Origin: Haematobia irritans
Lineage: Eukaryota > Arthropoda > Insecta > Diptera > Muscidae
Direction of reading: 5' to 3'
Assembly (NCBI RefSeq): GCF_050003625.1
Contig: NC_134397.1
Location: 72,891,551-72,955,550 of the forward strand
DNA: 64,000 nt
The position numbers and the translations under genes are program-made. Positions 22,553-33,829 of the stretch are shown here, in pieces (position 1 is the stretch's first letter; each line of letters starts with the position of its first letter). The notes beneath the pieces were generated by a model that saw nothing but the letters and a program-made list of their open reading frames with translations, was not told the origin of the DNA and made no database searches.

Positions 22553-22720
22553 GGCTACATGGCTAAGTGGATAGTGTGTTGGCTTACAAATTGCATGGTC
22601 CGCGGTTCGATTCTCCGTCCAGGCGAAAGGTAAAAAAATTTTAAAAATTTATAAAATCGTATAATTTCTTCTACATTCTTTGCGTTACAGAAAAAGGTGC
22701 TAAGAACTAAAAAACTTCGT
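22553..22720 (+). repeat. Second type of tRNA-derived head, plus strand, copy B
   Basis: GGCTACATGGCTAAGTGGAT (box A TGGCTAAGTGG), TGGTCCGCGGTTCGATTCTC (box B) and GTCCAGGCGAAAGG, followed by a body shared with 12330-12440 (AGAAAAAGGTGCTAAGAACT). The two boxes stand about 45 bases apart, as in Pol III type-2 promoters. It may be the remains of a separate SINE family. Confidence 0.75.
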
Positions 22721-23044
22721 GGAAGTGATGTGAGGGAAAATGCAATTATCCAGAAAAAAAATTTTTTTGAGTTAGTCTTTATGAAATTTTTTTTACATCC
22801 TGGAAAAGAATAAACGTTTATCACAAAAAGTATATACTTTTCTTCCAAATACACTTCCTTTCAACGAAAAGCAAATGAGAAACGAACTTTGTTTGTCTAA
22901 AATTTCGTTTGGGAGGAATGAATTCTTTTTTTGCGTGTAGCCGGCTTATGCCTCTGTTGGTTAAGCTACTCTTGTAGTTTAGTCAACACTATGGTTTTAA
23001 AGCTGAGATCAAAACAACAAATATGATTGAAGTACAAATCCACA

Positions 23045-23506
23045 AAAAATTTTATTTCTATAGAAAATTTTCCCAAAATTTTATTTCTATAGGAAATTTT
23101 CCAAAAATTTTATTTCTATAGAAAATTCTCTCAAAATTTTATTTTTATAGAAAATTTTTTCAAAATTTCGTTTCTATAGAAAATATTCTAAAACTTTTAT
23201 TTCTATAGAAAATTTCCCCAAAATTTCATTTCTAGAGAAAATTTTCCCAAAATTTTATTTATATAGAAAATTTTCTCAAAATTTTATTTCTATAGAAAAT
23301 ATTCTAAAAATTTCATGTCTATAGAAAATTTTCCCAAAATTTTATTTCTATAGAAAATTTTACCAAAATTTTATTTCGATAGAAAATGTTCTCAAAATTT
23401 TATTTTATAGAAAATTTTCTACAGAAAATTTTGACAAAATTTTGGCAAATTTTTATTTCTATAGAAAATTTCGGAAAGTTTTCTTTCTATAGAAAATTTT
23501 GTTGGG
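23045..23506 (+). repeat. 29-bp minisatellite array, right block
   Basis: About 16 units in the same orientation as the block ending at 21696, with the variant ATTTTCCC common in this block. Confidence 0.92.
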
Positions 23507-25753
23507 ACTCATTTTCCATTTTCATACCACATCATTTCTCTCTGCCAACACTAAATGTATATGTTTTTCTGATAGTAACTTCAATTTATTCTTGGGGTCA
23601 TTTTGCATTATGAATATAAACCAAAATATTTCAAATGAAAATCAGTTTCTTGGATGATCGAGATTTTTGCGAACTCGAAGATGGACCGTCTTTGACCGGT
23701 GCACAGAATCTCACATGGGTAAACGCGATTTCAAAGAGATAACAAATTTGGAACTTTTTCCTATCGACAACGTCCAAAGAAAGTAAACGTGATTCCAATG
23801 TTGTACAAGTGATCAGTCTTATACTGGGATTGACTTAATGACCATATTATAAAACACACAATTTAATGAAGTAGCAAGAATAAAAAAAAATATTTCGCAT
23901 ATAATAACACACATTCAATTTTTATTTTGAAAACTTCACATTTTTCCTTTATTTAAGTGCGAAAAACGTAAGTGTATTATTTTCAAAAGTGAAAATAAAC
24001 CCTATTTTGGTTTTGGGGTCGATTTTCATGCTTGAATTGCATTTTGTTGTGGCTCATTTTCAAGGGGCTTGTATTCATAGTGAAGCGCCGCCCCACACTG
24101 GTGTCAAATTTCATTTGCGATTTGGATCTCATTTCATTGGTTAGGGCTCATCTCATTTTCACGCGGTGTTGTAAATCAAAACTGAAAATTAACCCTAGTT
24201 TTGTTTTGGGGCCGAATATCATGCTTCAATTATATTTGGTTTGGGCTCATATTCATAAAGAAACGTCACCCTATATTTGGGGCTCTATTTAATTTGGGGT
24301 TTGGAGCTCATTTTTCTATGACCCATTTTAATACCATTCATTCACACTTTAAAGATAGAGACGCTTCTCAACAATAACAATGAGTTTCCGAGCCTCATAT
24401 GCAATAATTTTACTTGCTGACGTGGAGGAAATGGGTCTCAACAGGTGAAATGATTTTTTGTTGGAATAACAGATATTTTCTAGAGAATTTTAATAATTTC
24501 AATGCGTTATTGAAACGTGTATTATGACATTTTTAGTAGTAGAATATCTACTACTATTTTATGACAAACTTCATAAAATAAAAACTTAAAAAGTGACAGC
24601 GACAACGAAATGATTCAAAATTACACCTCTTGTTTAACTATGCTATAGATGTAGGCATCCTTGACATAAAGAGAAACAGTTTCCTTAAATTATTTCACTT
24701 TAAAGAATCGTAAATTCATATCCTATTTTTTTTTGTTCTCAATGTTTGATTTATTGACGTTTTCTCGCCATGTTGATAATTTTTGAGCAACAGTGTACTC
24801 TTTCCCTATCCTGCCTATATCTGATCGTTGTATATTTGCAAATATTTAGACATAAAAAAACTCAACGGACAGAAAACCAATTTTTTTCTGTAGCGCTTTC
24901 ATTCGCATTTAGTTGAATTTGGCCAAGTGCATTTAAACATATTTTCTTCAATTATTCCATTTAAAACAACTGTCACTTTTTCCAATACCTTCAGCAGGTT
25001 GAATATTTCAATTGTATTTGTTGGCATTCTCCAAAAGCCAATTCGTATGGTGGTCAGTATTGTTCTCCTATCCGTAGAGCATCTCTCCCACCTTTGGCGG
25101 TTCCCTGTTTATTTATCAAATGTTCAGTAAACAAGGTCGTTCGTTTTATTAAGGTTCAATCCGTCTGTCCGTCTATGCATTATATCTGCCATTGTACTTA
25201 CTCTCACACTCTTTCCTTCTCATCTTCAATTTTTTTATTTTCGATAGAAATAGATTTTATTTGTAAGTATATTTTGCCATTTTAAGAAATTTTGCACATT
25301 TATGGCATTTTGGACGCTTAAATACCTCTGGTCGTTGTGCAAGTAAGGCTCAAGACACAGTAAAATAAATTCTCTAAAAGACAAAAGGATATTTTTTTTT
25401 GCAAACAAGAAAATTCCACGCAATTCCATAAATTAATGTGCAAAGGTTTGAGATTCCAAACCGGTTTAACAGAAATCGGGAGTTTGGTTTTTATACACAA
25501 AACAAAACTAGCTAAGCTTTATGTAAGTCAGCGAAAGTAATTTTCCAACTTTTTCAAATTTGTAAAAGTAGACTTTTTAAAATTTTTCACAAAATCGACT
25601 TTCCAAACAATCAATAAAAAAAGTCTTTTACAAAAATAGAATAGTTGACCATTTGAAATTTAAAAAAAATCGAAAAGTGGACATTTCCAATTTTCATTTT
25701 AAAAAGTCGAAGAGTATACTTTTTGGTTTTCTTTAAGTATCCTAGATCGGACA
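23507..25753. other. Unassigned stretch with a diverged internal direct repeat
   Basis: Sequence at 23985-24100 (TTTTGGTTTTGGGGTCGATT, CATGCTTGAATTGCATTTTG) recurs at about 24175-24300 (TTTTGTTTTGGGGCCGAATA, CATGCTTCAATTATATTTGG), about 185 bases apart. No gene, tRNA or element end is recognised. The frames at 24032-24292 and 24927-25130 follow these repeats or are unrecognised. Confidence 0.4.
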
Positions 25754-25761
25754 AGTATACA

Positions 25762-27115
25762 CAGTGTCGCCAGTATTGGGGATTTTCCCCCAAATTGAGG
25801 ATATTTGTTCGTGAATGGGGACGAAATTTCTGCGTTGGGGACTTGGAGATTTACTAGAATTGGAGATTTACTAGAATTTTACGTCTATAGAAAATTTTGT
25901 CAAAATTTTATTTCTATAGAAAATTTTGTTAAAAATTTTATTTTTATAGAAAATGTTGTCAAAATTTTATTTCTATAGAAAATTTTGTCAAAATATTTTT
26001 TTTTCTATAAAAATTTTTGTCAAAATTTTATTTCTATAGAAAATTTAGTCAAAACTTTATTTCTATAGAACATTTTGTCAAAATTGTATTTCTATAGAAA
26101 ATTTGGCAAAATTTTATTTCTATAGCAAATTATGTCAACATTTTATTTCTATAGAAAATTTTGTCAAAATTTTATTTCTATAGAAAATTATGTCAAAATT
26201 TTATTTCTATAGAAAATTTGGGAAAATTTCATTTCTATAGAAAATTTTGTCAATTTTTTTTTTCTATAGGCAATTTTGTCAAAATTTTTTTCTATAAATT
26301 TTCACAAAGTTTTATTTCTATTGAAAACTTTCTCAATTTTTTTAGGAATATTTGTCAAAATTTTATTTCTGTATAGAAAATTATATCAAAATTTTATTTC
26401 TGTATAGAAAATTATGTCAAAATTTTATTTCTATAGAAAATTTTCTCAACATTTTATTTCTATAGAAAATTTGGCAAAATTTTATTTCTTTAGAAAATTT
26501 TGTCAAAATTTTATTTCTATAGAAAATTTTGTCAAAATTTTATTTCTATAGAAAATTTTGTCCAAATTTTATTTCTATAGAAAATTTTGTCAAAATTTTA
26601 TTTCTATAGAAAATATTGTCAAAATTTTATTTCTATAGAAAATTTTGTCAAAATTTTATTTCTATAGAAAATTTTTTCAAAATTTTATTTCTATAGAAAT
26701 TTATCTCAATATCATCAAAAATTTTACCAATCTACCAAACAATAAAAAATCTACCATTTGTGGTAAAATTCTACCAACGTTGGCAACGTGTCTATCACCT
26801 AATTTTACTACTTGAAGATTTAGAATTAAATTTTTGTTCATAAATACAAGGTGACAATTTTCATACGTCCACCACTCTCTTGGTGTTGTGGTTCGAAATC
26901 TTGATCTTATTCCAGCTTGCTGGATTTGACAAAATTTTAATTTTTAAATTATTACTGATTGTCTACAGCAGAGCCTTTTACTTTATTTTTTCAAAAAAAA
27001 CTTGTCAAAAATGTATTGGGGATTTTTATGAGGAATTTAAGTTTAAATTGGGGATTTTTGGGGACGAAAACATCATAATTTGGAGACAAGAGCCAGAAAA
27101 ATACTGGCAACACTG
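25762..27115. mobile_element. hAT-type element carrying a 29-bp minisatellite
   Basis: Ends CAGTGTCGCCAGTATTGGGG and the inverse of AATACTGGCAACACTG. Flanking 8-mers AGTATACA (25754-25761) and CGTATACA (27116-27123) differ at one base. Subterminal TTGGGGATTTT words face each other near both ends. Its middle (25872-26715) is the minisatellite. The frame at 26880-27170 is unrecognised. The insertion lies two bases inside the end of the MITE at 27122. Confidence 0.85.
25872..26715 (+). repeat. 29-bp minisatellite array inside a hAT element
   Basis: About 29 units (TTTCTATAGAAAATTTTGTC), with the last 200 bases very homogeneous and the first part more degenerate. Both borders lie well within the hAT element's ends. 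Confidence 0.92.
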
Positions 27116-27121
27116 CGTATA

Positions 27122-27343
27122 CACAGAGAAAAATTTCCTAGTGATTAAACATTTTGACATTTTCAATTAAGAAATTAATCTAATCAATTTTTTAATATTA
27201 ACATAATATTATAATTAAAATAATGACAGACATTTTTACAGCGTTTAATTAAAAAATAATTAGTTGAATTGCTTACTCTGTTTTATAAGAAAGAATAAGA
27301 AAAAAACGAGTTATAAATAATTTAATTAAAAGAACTTCCTGTG
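27122..27343. mobile_element. TA-flanked MITE, 222 bp
   Basis: Ends CACAGAGAAAAATTTCC and GAACTTCCTGTG with TA at 27120-27121 and 27344-27345. It is AT-rich and non-coding. Its first two bases are duplicated on the far side of the hAT insertion. Confidence 0.7.
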
Positions 27344-27345
27344 TA

Positions 27346-27716
27346 GTTGAAATAAAGAACAACTTTGGGAGTACAACTTTTGGAAGTGCTTTTAAAGTTG
27401 TGCCTTTGGAAGAAATTCCTAATTTGGAAGTCGTCAAATGATGGTGCATGACATTCTAACTACTTCTGAGATGTTCTTTATTATTATGAATGAAAAAAAT
27501 AAAGAACGCTGCTTCAAATCTCACCAGTGAAATCTTTTTACTAAATATTTTTCTAAAATAAAATATTTGTTATGTTACATCGTTTGTATTTTGGTTTTTT
27601 TCGGCATATTCTTTTGTATAAATATATTTTTCCCATTAAAAATCAACAAAAATTAAAAATAATTGTAATTTGCAAAACCTTCTAAAAAGAACTTCCATGG
27701 AAGTGAAAAAGTCAAA
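27346..27716. other. Unassigned stretch
   Basis: Contains GTTGTGCCTTTGGAAG, which matches the reconstructed target of the foldback MITE at 39724, so it is probably part of another dispersed repeat. Nothing else is recognised. Confidence 0.35.
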
Positions 27717-29556
27717 CGGCACAGTCCGTCCGTCTGTTGAAATCACGCTAACTTCCGCACGAAAGATGCTATCAACTTGAAACTTGGCATAAGTAGTATT
27801 TATTGAGGTTGGTCGGATGGTATTGCAAATGGGCCATATTGGACCACATTTACGTATAGCCCCCAAATAAACCGACCCTAAGATTTGGCTTGCGAGCCCC
27901 TTGGAGGAGCAAAATTTATCCGATCCGATTGAAACTTGGAAACTTGGTGTGAGTATATGGTCTCTAACAACCATGCAAAAATTGGTCCACATCGGTCCAT
28001 AATTATATATAGTCCCCATATAAACCGATCCCCCGATTTGACTTGTGGAGACTCTAAGAGAAGCAAATTTCATCCGATCCGGCTGAAATTTGGTACATGG
28101 TGTAGGTATATGATCTCTAACAACCATGCAAAAATTGGTCCATACCGGTTCATAATTATATATAGCCCCCATATAAATCGATCCCCAGATTTGACCTCCG
28201 GAGCCTCTTGGAGGAGCAAAATTCATCCGATCCGATGAACCAACCATGCAACCATGCAAAAATTGGTCCATACCGGTTCATAATTATATATAGCCCCCAT
28301 ATAAACCGATCCCCAGATTTGACCCCCGGAGCCTTTTGGAGGAACAAAATTTATCCGATCCGATTGAAACTTGGTACGTGCTGTTAGTATATGGTCTCTA
28401 ACAATCCTGCAAAAATCGGTTTATATCGGTCCATAATTATATATAGCCTCCATATAAACCGATCCCCAGATTTGACCCCCGGAGCCTTTTGGAGGAACAA
28501 AATTTATCCGATCCGATTGAAACATGGTATGTGGTGTTAGTATATGGTCTCTAACAACCATGCAAAAATTGGTCCATACCGGTTCATAATTATATATATA
28601 TCCCCCATATAAACCGATCCCCAGATTTCACCTTCAGAGACTTTTGGAGGAGCAAAATTCATCCGATCCAGTTGAAATTTGGTACGTGGTGTAAATATAT
28701 AGTCTCTACCAATCACGCAAAAATTGGTTCATATCTGTCCATAATTATATATAGCCCCCATATAAACCAATCCCCAGATTTGACCCCCGGAGCCTTTTGG
28801 AAGAGCAAAATTCATCCGATCTGATTGAAACTAGGTACGTGGTGTTAGTATATGGTCTCTAACAACCATGCCAAAATTGGTCCATATCGGTTCATAATTA
28901 TATATAGCTCCCATATAAACCGATCCCCAGATTTGACCCCCGGAGCCTTTTGGAGGAACAAAATTTATCCGATCCGATTGAAACTTGGTACGTGGTTTTA
29001 GTATATGGTCTCTATCAATCATGCAAAAATTGGTTCATATCGGTCCATAATTATATATAGCCCCCATATAAACCGATCCCAGATTTGACCTCCGGAGCCT
29101 CTTGGAAGAGCAAACTTAATCCGATCCGGTTGAAATTTGCTACTTGGTGTAAATATATGGTCCCTAACAACCATGCAAAAATTGGTCCATATCGGTTCAT
29201 AATTATATATAGCCCCCATATAAACCGATCCCCAGATTTGACCTTCAGAGCCTCTTGGAGGAGCAAAATTCATCCGAAATTTGGTACGTGGTGTAAATAT
29301 ATGGTCTCTAACAATAATGCAAAAATTGGTTTATATCGGTCCATAATTATATAGGCCCCATATAAACCGATCCCCAGATTTTACCTCCCTTTGGAGTAGC
29401 AAAATTCATCCGATCCGGTTGAAATTTGGTACGTGGTGTAAATATATGGTCTCTAACAACCATGCAAAAATTGGTCCATATCCGTCTGTAGTTATATAAA
29501 GCCCTCAGATAAACGGACCTCCAATCACACAAAAATTGGTCCATATCCCAAAAAAA

Positions 29557-29690
29557 AATTACCAAATTTTATTTCTATAAAAAATTTTGTCAAAATTTTA
29601 TTTCCATAGAAAATTTTGTCAAAATTTTATTTTTATAGAAAATTTTGTCAAAAGTTTATTTCTATAGAAAATTTTGTCAAAATTTTACAA
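29557..29690 (+). repeat. 29-bp minisatellite inside H3
   Basis: Four to five units between the 153-bp array and the 3' block, the same location as in H1. This shared position implies the minisatellite was part of the element before the copies separated. Confidence 0.88.
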
Positions 29691-29768
29691 TTTAGAAGAC
29701 GGCAAGTGTTACACCAACCCAAGTAATTCGATTGTGGATGACAGTCTTTAGTAGAGGTTTCAATGCAA

Positions 29769-30886
29769 CACGCAGAGAAGAAACATGATTGTCACAATCA
29801 TATTCGAAGAGCAAAATAATATGATAGCAGCTATTTTTGCGGCGACCATGTAACATTTTAACCTGCAACCATGTTGGATCAATGAACATGGTTCTAAGAA
29901 AAATATAATTGTCCTTATCTAAAATTTTGTTTGAATGAAAAGACAATGGTCACGATTTAAAATGTTATGGTATTCATTCAAAATGTATTTCTTCTAGTTA
30001 AAAGAACATGGTCACAACCTAAAATGTTTTGATCTTTATGAAAAAACTTTTTTCATCGTCGAAAAAAGGACGCCACTTGAGAAAAGAAAACACAAAATTA
30101 ACTTTATTTATTTGTTTTTATTTATTTATAAACTAATTCATTGTTTGTTTGTATTTATAATATCAAACATCACATATTTTTACACACACCAATTCATTTA
30201 ACTTCAACAATAAGTAATAATTCCATATTTACATCGTGTGTCCATCAAATGTACAAACGCAGACATCATGTAGCTGCAAATAAAAATAAATGATCCATAT
30301 AGCAAAATGCAGAACAAAAAACAGGTATATTTTTCAATTAAATTTTCCTTTTTTGTTTACACATAAAACCACGTGCCACTTATGAATAAATAAATTAACA
30401 CAAAACACAGTAAATCCGTATCTCCGTCCATTCCAAGAACCAATCAACACACGACTGACGCGCAAAATGAAAATCGTGTGTACCTGCTCAATGATTTTAT
30501 AAAATTCTTTTCGCTGCAAAAAAGTTAAAAAATTAAATGGTCACGAAAAAAATGTAAATGGTCTTTATGGCCATGTAATGGTTCTAGACATATCTATACT
30601 TAACCTATAAAAATACTTTTTTCCCTGTAAAAAAGTAAAAAAAATTGAATGGTCAGGTACATGATTTTCCCGACCATTTAATAGTCTCAAATTCTATCAT
30701 TTAAATGATAGAACATGTTTGCGGTATTTGATAACCATTCAAATGCTTATTGCAACCATACATTTTTCTCCGCTCGAAAACTATTTTTACAAATACAAAA
30801 TACATGGTTTTCGCGGCAATTACATGCTCTAGATAAGCATTACATGGATGCGGCAACCATGTCCAAACATGGTTTTTCTGTGCGTG
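29769..30886. mobile_element. 1.1-kb CACGCA-ended element
   Basis: Left end CACGCAGAGAAGAAACATG, right end CATGGTTTTTCTGTGCGTG. Host sequence on either side (ATGCAA and AATCCATGG) matches the uninterrupted ACGCAATCCATGG of H1 and H2, giving a 2-bp AA duplication. The interior is AT-rich with repeated ACATGGTC and ACCATG words and no recognisable protein. A CAC start and 2-bp duplication would fit the CACTA/CMC superfamily, which is inference only. Confidence 0.8.
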
Positions 30887-31017
30887 AATCCATGGTGGAG
30901 GGTACATAAGATTCGGCCTGGCCGAACTTACGGCCGTATATACTTGTTTTACTTTTTATTGAATTTCTATTCTTTTTGGCGAATTTAATTGTCGAAAACT
31001 TTTATTCACTTAAAACT

Positions 31018-31147
31018 GCCAAAAACCGTACTTTCTAAGACTTGTACAAAAGGATTGAATCGGAAGTGAAACAAATCGATAGGCCAAAAACCGTACTTTC
31101 TAAGACTTGTGCAAAAGGATTGAATCGGAAGTGAAACAAATCGATAG
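31018..31147. repeat. 65-bp tandem duplication
   Basis: Two units starting GCCAAAAACCGTACTTTC at 31018 and 31083, differing at one base (GTACAAAAG versus GTGCAAAAG). The near-identity implies a recent duplication. Confidence 0.95.
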
Positions 31148-32239
31148 GGGATCCCGAGATGCGTTTTGAAAGAAATGTTTGTGGAACAACTTCCAATTTT
31201 TTTTTGCTGGGTGGGCACTTCTAAAATCCCAGCAAAAAAAAAAAGCGTCGCCAAAAAGTAGTGATTTTCACTACTAAGGAATTGAAAAATGATCGAACTC
31301 AAGTTTAATTATTGATTGACTAACTACATTCCTGAAATAAAATGAGGAGCAGGTGATAAAATCAACCATGAAAATTATTTATCAATCGAGTGAATTATTC
31401 CACATATTTATCATTCTCTGAATAATTGTGGTTTAACATCGGTATTAAATTAAACTTCACATTTCTCATAACAATTTGTCTCCCGGGGAGTTGGAGAAAA
31501 CATATTGCATATTAAAAAAGTTGTAAATGAATATTAATTACAGACGTCATATAAACTCTTCCCCTATCTACAGTAAGTAGCTCGTACGAGTTAACCACAA
31601 ATAAAAAACCTACAGAAATATTTGGAAAATTGCTAAATAAACCACAAAAAATTTTTCAACAGAAGCCTTTCCAACAATGATAAAGAAAAGAGCGGAGCAA
31701 CAATCTAACCAGAGTCAATCATTTTTGGTTATCAGTCACTAACCACACGAAATTGAGACAATGTTGATGAAAGACCAAAATTTCTGTTATGTAAGTAAGT
31801 AAGACATTGCAAATGAATTATAGACGGAAGACGTAAGGATATCGAAATTTCTGAACAGAGCCACAAAGAAATGGAAAGGAAAACCAAAAATAAAAATGAA
31901 ATGATAAGGAAATATGAAAATACTGAAATTATTCTGCAAAACCCATTGAATGGTATTTGCCACAAAAGAGGAATTGAAAATATGCTCCGGCAACAAGCCA
32001 ACAAGGGTACGAAGAGTCAATACAGACCAGGTCATGTGGCGTACCATTGACCGACGTTGTTAAAATCAACGTTCCTTCTTCCCTCAGAGTACATATTTGC
32101 TGCAAACATAAATCGAATCATTGTTGTCGGTGCAACAAACATCATTATCGTTATTTGAATGTTGGTGATTAGGTAGTATGGAAAAACGAGGTGCGTGAAT
32201 AATTTTCAGGCATTGATGGAAATCAATTTCACTCTAAAG
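31148..32239. other. Unassigned stretch
   Basis: Contains an inverted pair TTTTTTTTTGCTGGG (31197-31211) and CCCAGCAAAAAAAAAAA (31228-31244) with a 16-base spacer, the kind of terminus seen in fly MITEs. Otherwise nothing is recognised. Overlapping minus frames near 31732-32047 are rich in Phe and Ile, with no known domain. Confidence 0.35.
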
Positions 32240-33416
32240 CTTCCAAAAGGGTATTTTTAACTGTCGTTTTATCCGAACCGGTTGAAATTTGGTACGTGAT
32301 GTTAATATTAGGGGTTCTTACGGGATTCCGTACCTGGGAATTCGCTAGTTTATATATCCGTAGTTTTTATTCAATTTGCCTGAAATTGGAAATCAAGAGG
32401 TATTCTAGCACCATAAAGAGGTGTGCCGAAAATGGTGAGTACCGGTCCATGTTTTTATATAGCCCCTCTATAGACCGATCTCCCGAGTTAACTTCTTGGG
32501 CTTCTAGAATCCGTAGTTTTTATCCAATTTGCCTGAAATTTGAAATCTAGAGGTATTCTAGGACAATAAAGAGGTGTGTCGAAATGGTGAATCCGGACCG
32601 TGATTTGATATAGCCCCCATATAGACCGACTCCCGATTTTATTTTTTGGGCTTCTAGAAGCCGTAGTTTTTACCCAACTTGCCTGAAATTGGAAATCTAG
32701 AGGTATTCTAGGGTCATAAAGAGATGTGCCGAATATATTATGTATCGTACAGTGTTTCATATAGCCCCCTTATAAACCGGCCCTCCGATTTGGGGTCTAG
32801 ATTCTAGAACTAGTACAATTAGATGTGCTGAATATTATGTGTATCCCTCTAAGTTTTTGGCATACCCCTCATTAGAGCGATCTTCCGATTTAACTCGTAT
32901 GGTTTCTAGAAATTGTAGTTTTTATCCGATTTGCTACAAATTGAAAATATACTGGCATTTTAGACCCACAAAAAAATGTATATGATTTAGTTTTTATCGG
33001 TCCATTTGGTAAGGCCTCCATATAGACCGATTTCAGGGTACAGAAGGTGCATTGATCATGAAAATTGCTTGAAACTGAATGTAAAATTTCGAGATTTTAC
33101 TTCTCGTAATCATTTAAATAATTGGCGTAAAAATCTACAAATTTTAGATTTCAAATCATGGCGTTATTTCATCATTTTCTTGCACACTTACAAGGGACGT
33201 TTATGTCTCCTCTAAAACGCAAACAAAAAATGGTTCTTATAAATTCAGAATCTGATCTAGTCTTCATAGGTAAAATCTTTACATTTATCTTCGGGAAGCG
33301 TACTGGTTGGTCTGATCTGCTTGGGAAAATATCTGTCTTCAAACCCCCTCGAAATGTTCAAAGGACTCAATATGGACTAGCCTACAATTTAGAAGACAAA
33401 TTCGATTGGGATTGAC
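32240..33416 (+). mobile_element. Family-C 153-bp-repeat element, copy C2
   Basis: Units contain ATATAGCCCCCATATAGACC, GGGCTTCTAGAAGCCG and CCTGAAATTGGAAATCTAGA, matching C1 in reverse orientation. The tail (33040-33415) matches 1665-1945, including AGAATCTGATCTAGTCTTC-type and GGGAAGCGTACTGG words. It ends near ATTCGATTGGGATTGACTTT. The 5' end and terminal hairpin are not preserved. Confidence 0.75.
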
Positions 33417-33424
33417 TTTATTTA

Positions 33425-33535
33425 GAAAAGCTTTCACCCGGAGAAGTAATATGATCACCTCAAATATGTTTTAAGAGCAAAATGTTCTTTTTGGTCGGTG
33501 AACATGTAACACGTTTGATTCCCGGCAATCATATA
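33425..33535 (+). mobile_element. Fragment of the foldback MITE family
   Basis: CACCCGGAGAAGTAATATGA, AATATGTTTTAAGAGCAAAA and GGTGAACATGTAACACG match the left arm at 39724-39800. No right arm is present. Confidence 0.75.
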
Positions 33536-33559
33536 AAAAATTCAGTATATCAGTACATT

Positions 33560-33816
33560 TATATTTTGGGGTTGGCCAAACCCAGTTTTCAAATCTGCCA
33601 ACTGACACGTATTATACGTATTCAGAACGTTTTGACATACGAGCGCTATTTGTGCTGTTTCCATTTGTTTGGTAAAAAAATTGGAATTGAATCGTGCGAT
33701 TTTTTTACAAATTTCGACATAGACTAACTCAATCACAGTGAATCAACTAACTTAATTCAATGTTTGGCAAAGAAACTCCGTCAAGGAAGAGTGTTTATCG
33801 ATGGTACTACACTCTA
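33560..33816 (+). pseudogene. Degenerate mariner 5' remnant
   Basis: Parallels 50225-50480: CTGCCAACTGACACG, CAGAACGTTTTGA, GAGCGCTATTTGTGCTG, then a degenerate N-terminus in which only FRHRLTQSQ can be read. Several stops follow. Recognised only through the better copy at 50.2 kb. Confidence 0.6.
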
Positions 33817-33829
33817 AAACGGTTTTATT

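Larger units (their letters stand above)
22046..22937. mobile_element. TA-flanked composite element with two tRNA-derived heads (copy B)
   Basis: Ends CACGCAAAGAAAAAAAAAAC and GAATTCTTTTTTTGCGTG with TA on both sides (22044-22045, 22938-22939). Removing it gives TTTATGATAGCCGGC, matching the direct repeat TTTATGAAAGCCGG at about 21915. It holds a 47-base A-run, a minus-strand tRNA-like head and a plus-strand tRNA-like head. The same block order underlies the broken copy at 8.7-12.6 kb. Confidence 0.8.
21697..23030. mobile_element. Inverted-repeat element inserted in the minisatellite
   Basis: Left arm CATATTGTTGTTTTGATCTC and AGCTTTAAAACCA is matched in inverse at 22990-23030 (TGGTTTTAAAGCTGAG, ATCAAAACAACAAATATG). 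Inside, AACCAACAGAGG (left) mirrors CCTCTGTTGGTT (right). A direct repeat of CCGAAAAAAGGTTTATGA lies at about 21899 and 22027. It interrupts what was probably one 29-bp array and is itself interrupted at 22046-22937. Confidence 0.75.
27717..30948 (+). mobile_element. Family-A 153-bp-repeat element H3, 5'-truncated and interrupted
   Basis: Begins inside the conserved 5' block (GTCCGTCCGTCTGTTG), carries about eleven 153-bp units that are more diverged than those in H1, then a short 29-bp array (29557-29690), AATTCGATTGTGGATGACAG, an inserted 1.1-kb element, and the 3' end (CCATGGTGGAGGGTACATAA, hairpin, TATATACTTGTTTT). Loss of the first ~140 bases and divergent units suggest an older copy than H1 or H2. 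Confidence 0.82.

Noticed and set aside
22553..22640. Functional tRNA gene
   Set aside because: Box A and B are present, but the segment cannot be folded into a full cloverleaf with a closing acceptor stem, and it recurs with a SINE-like body at 12.3 kb.
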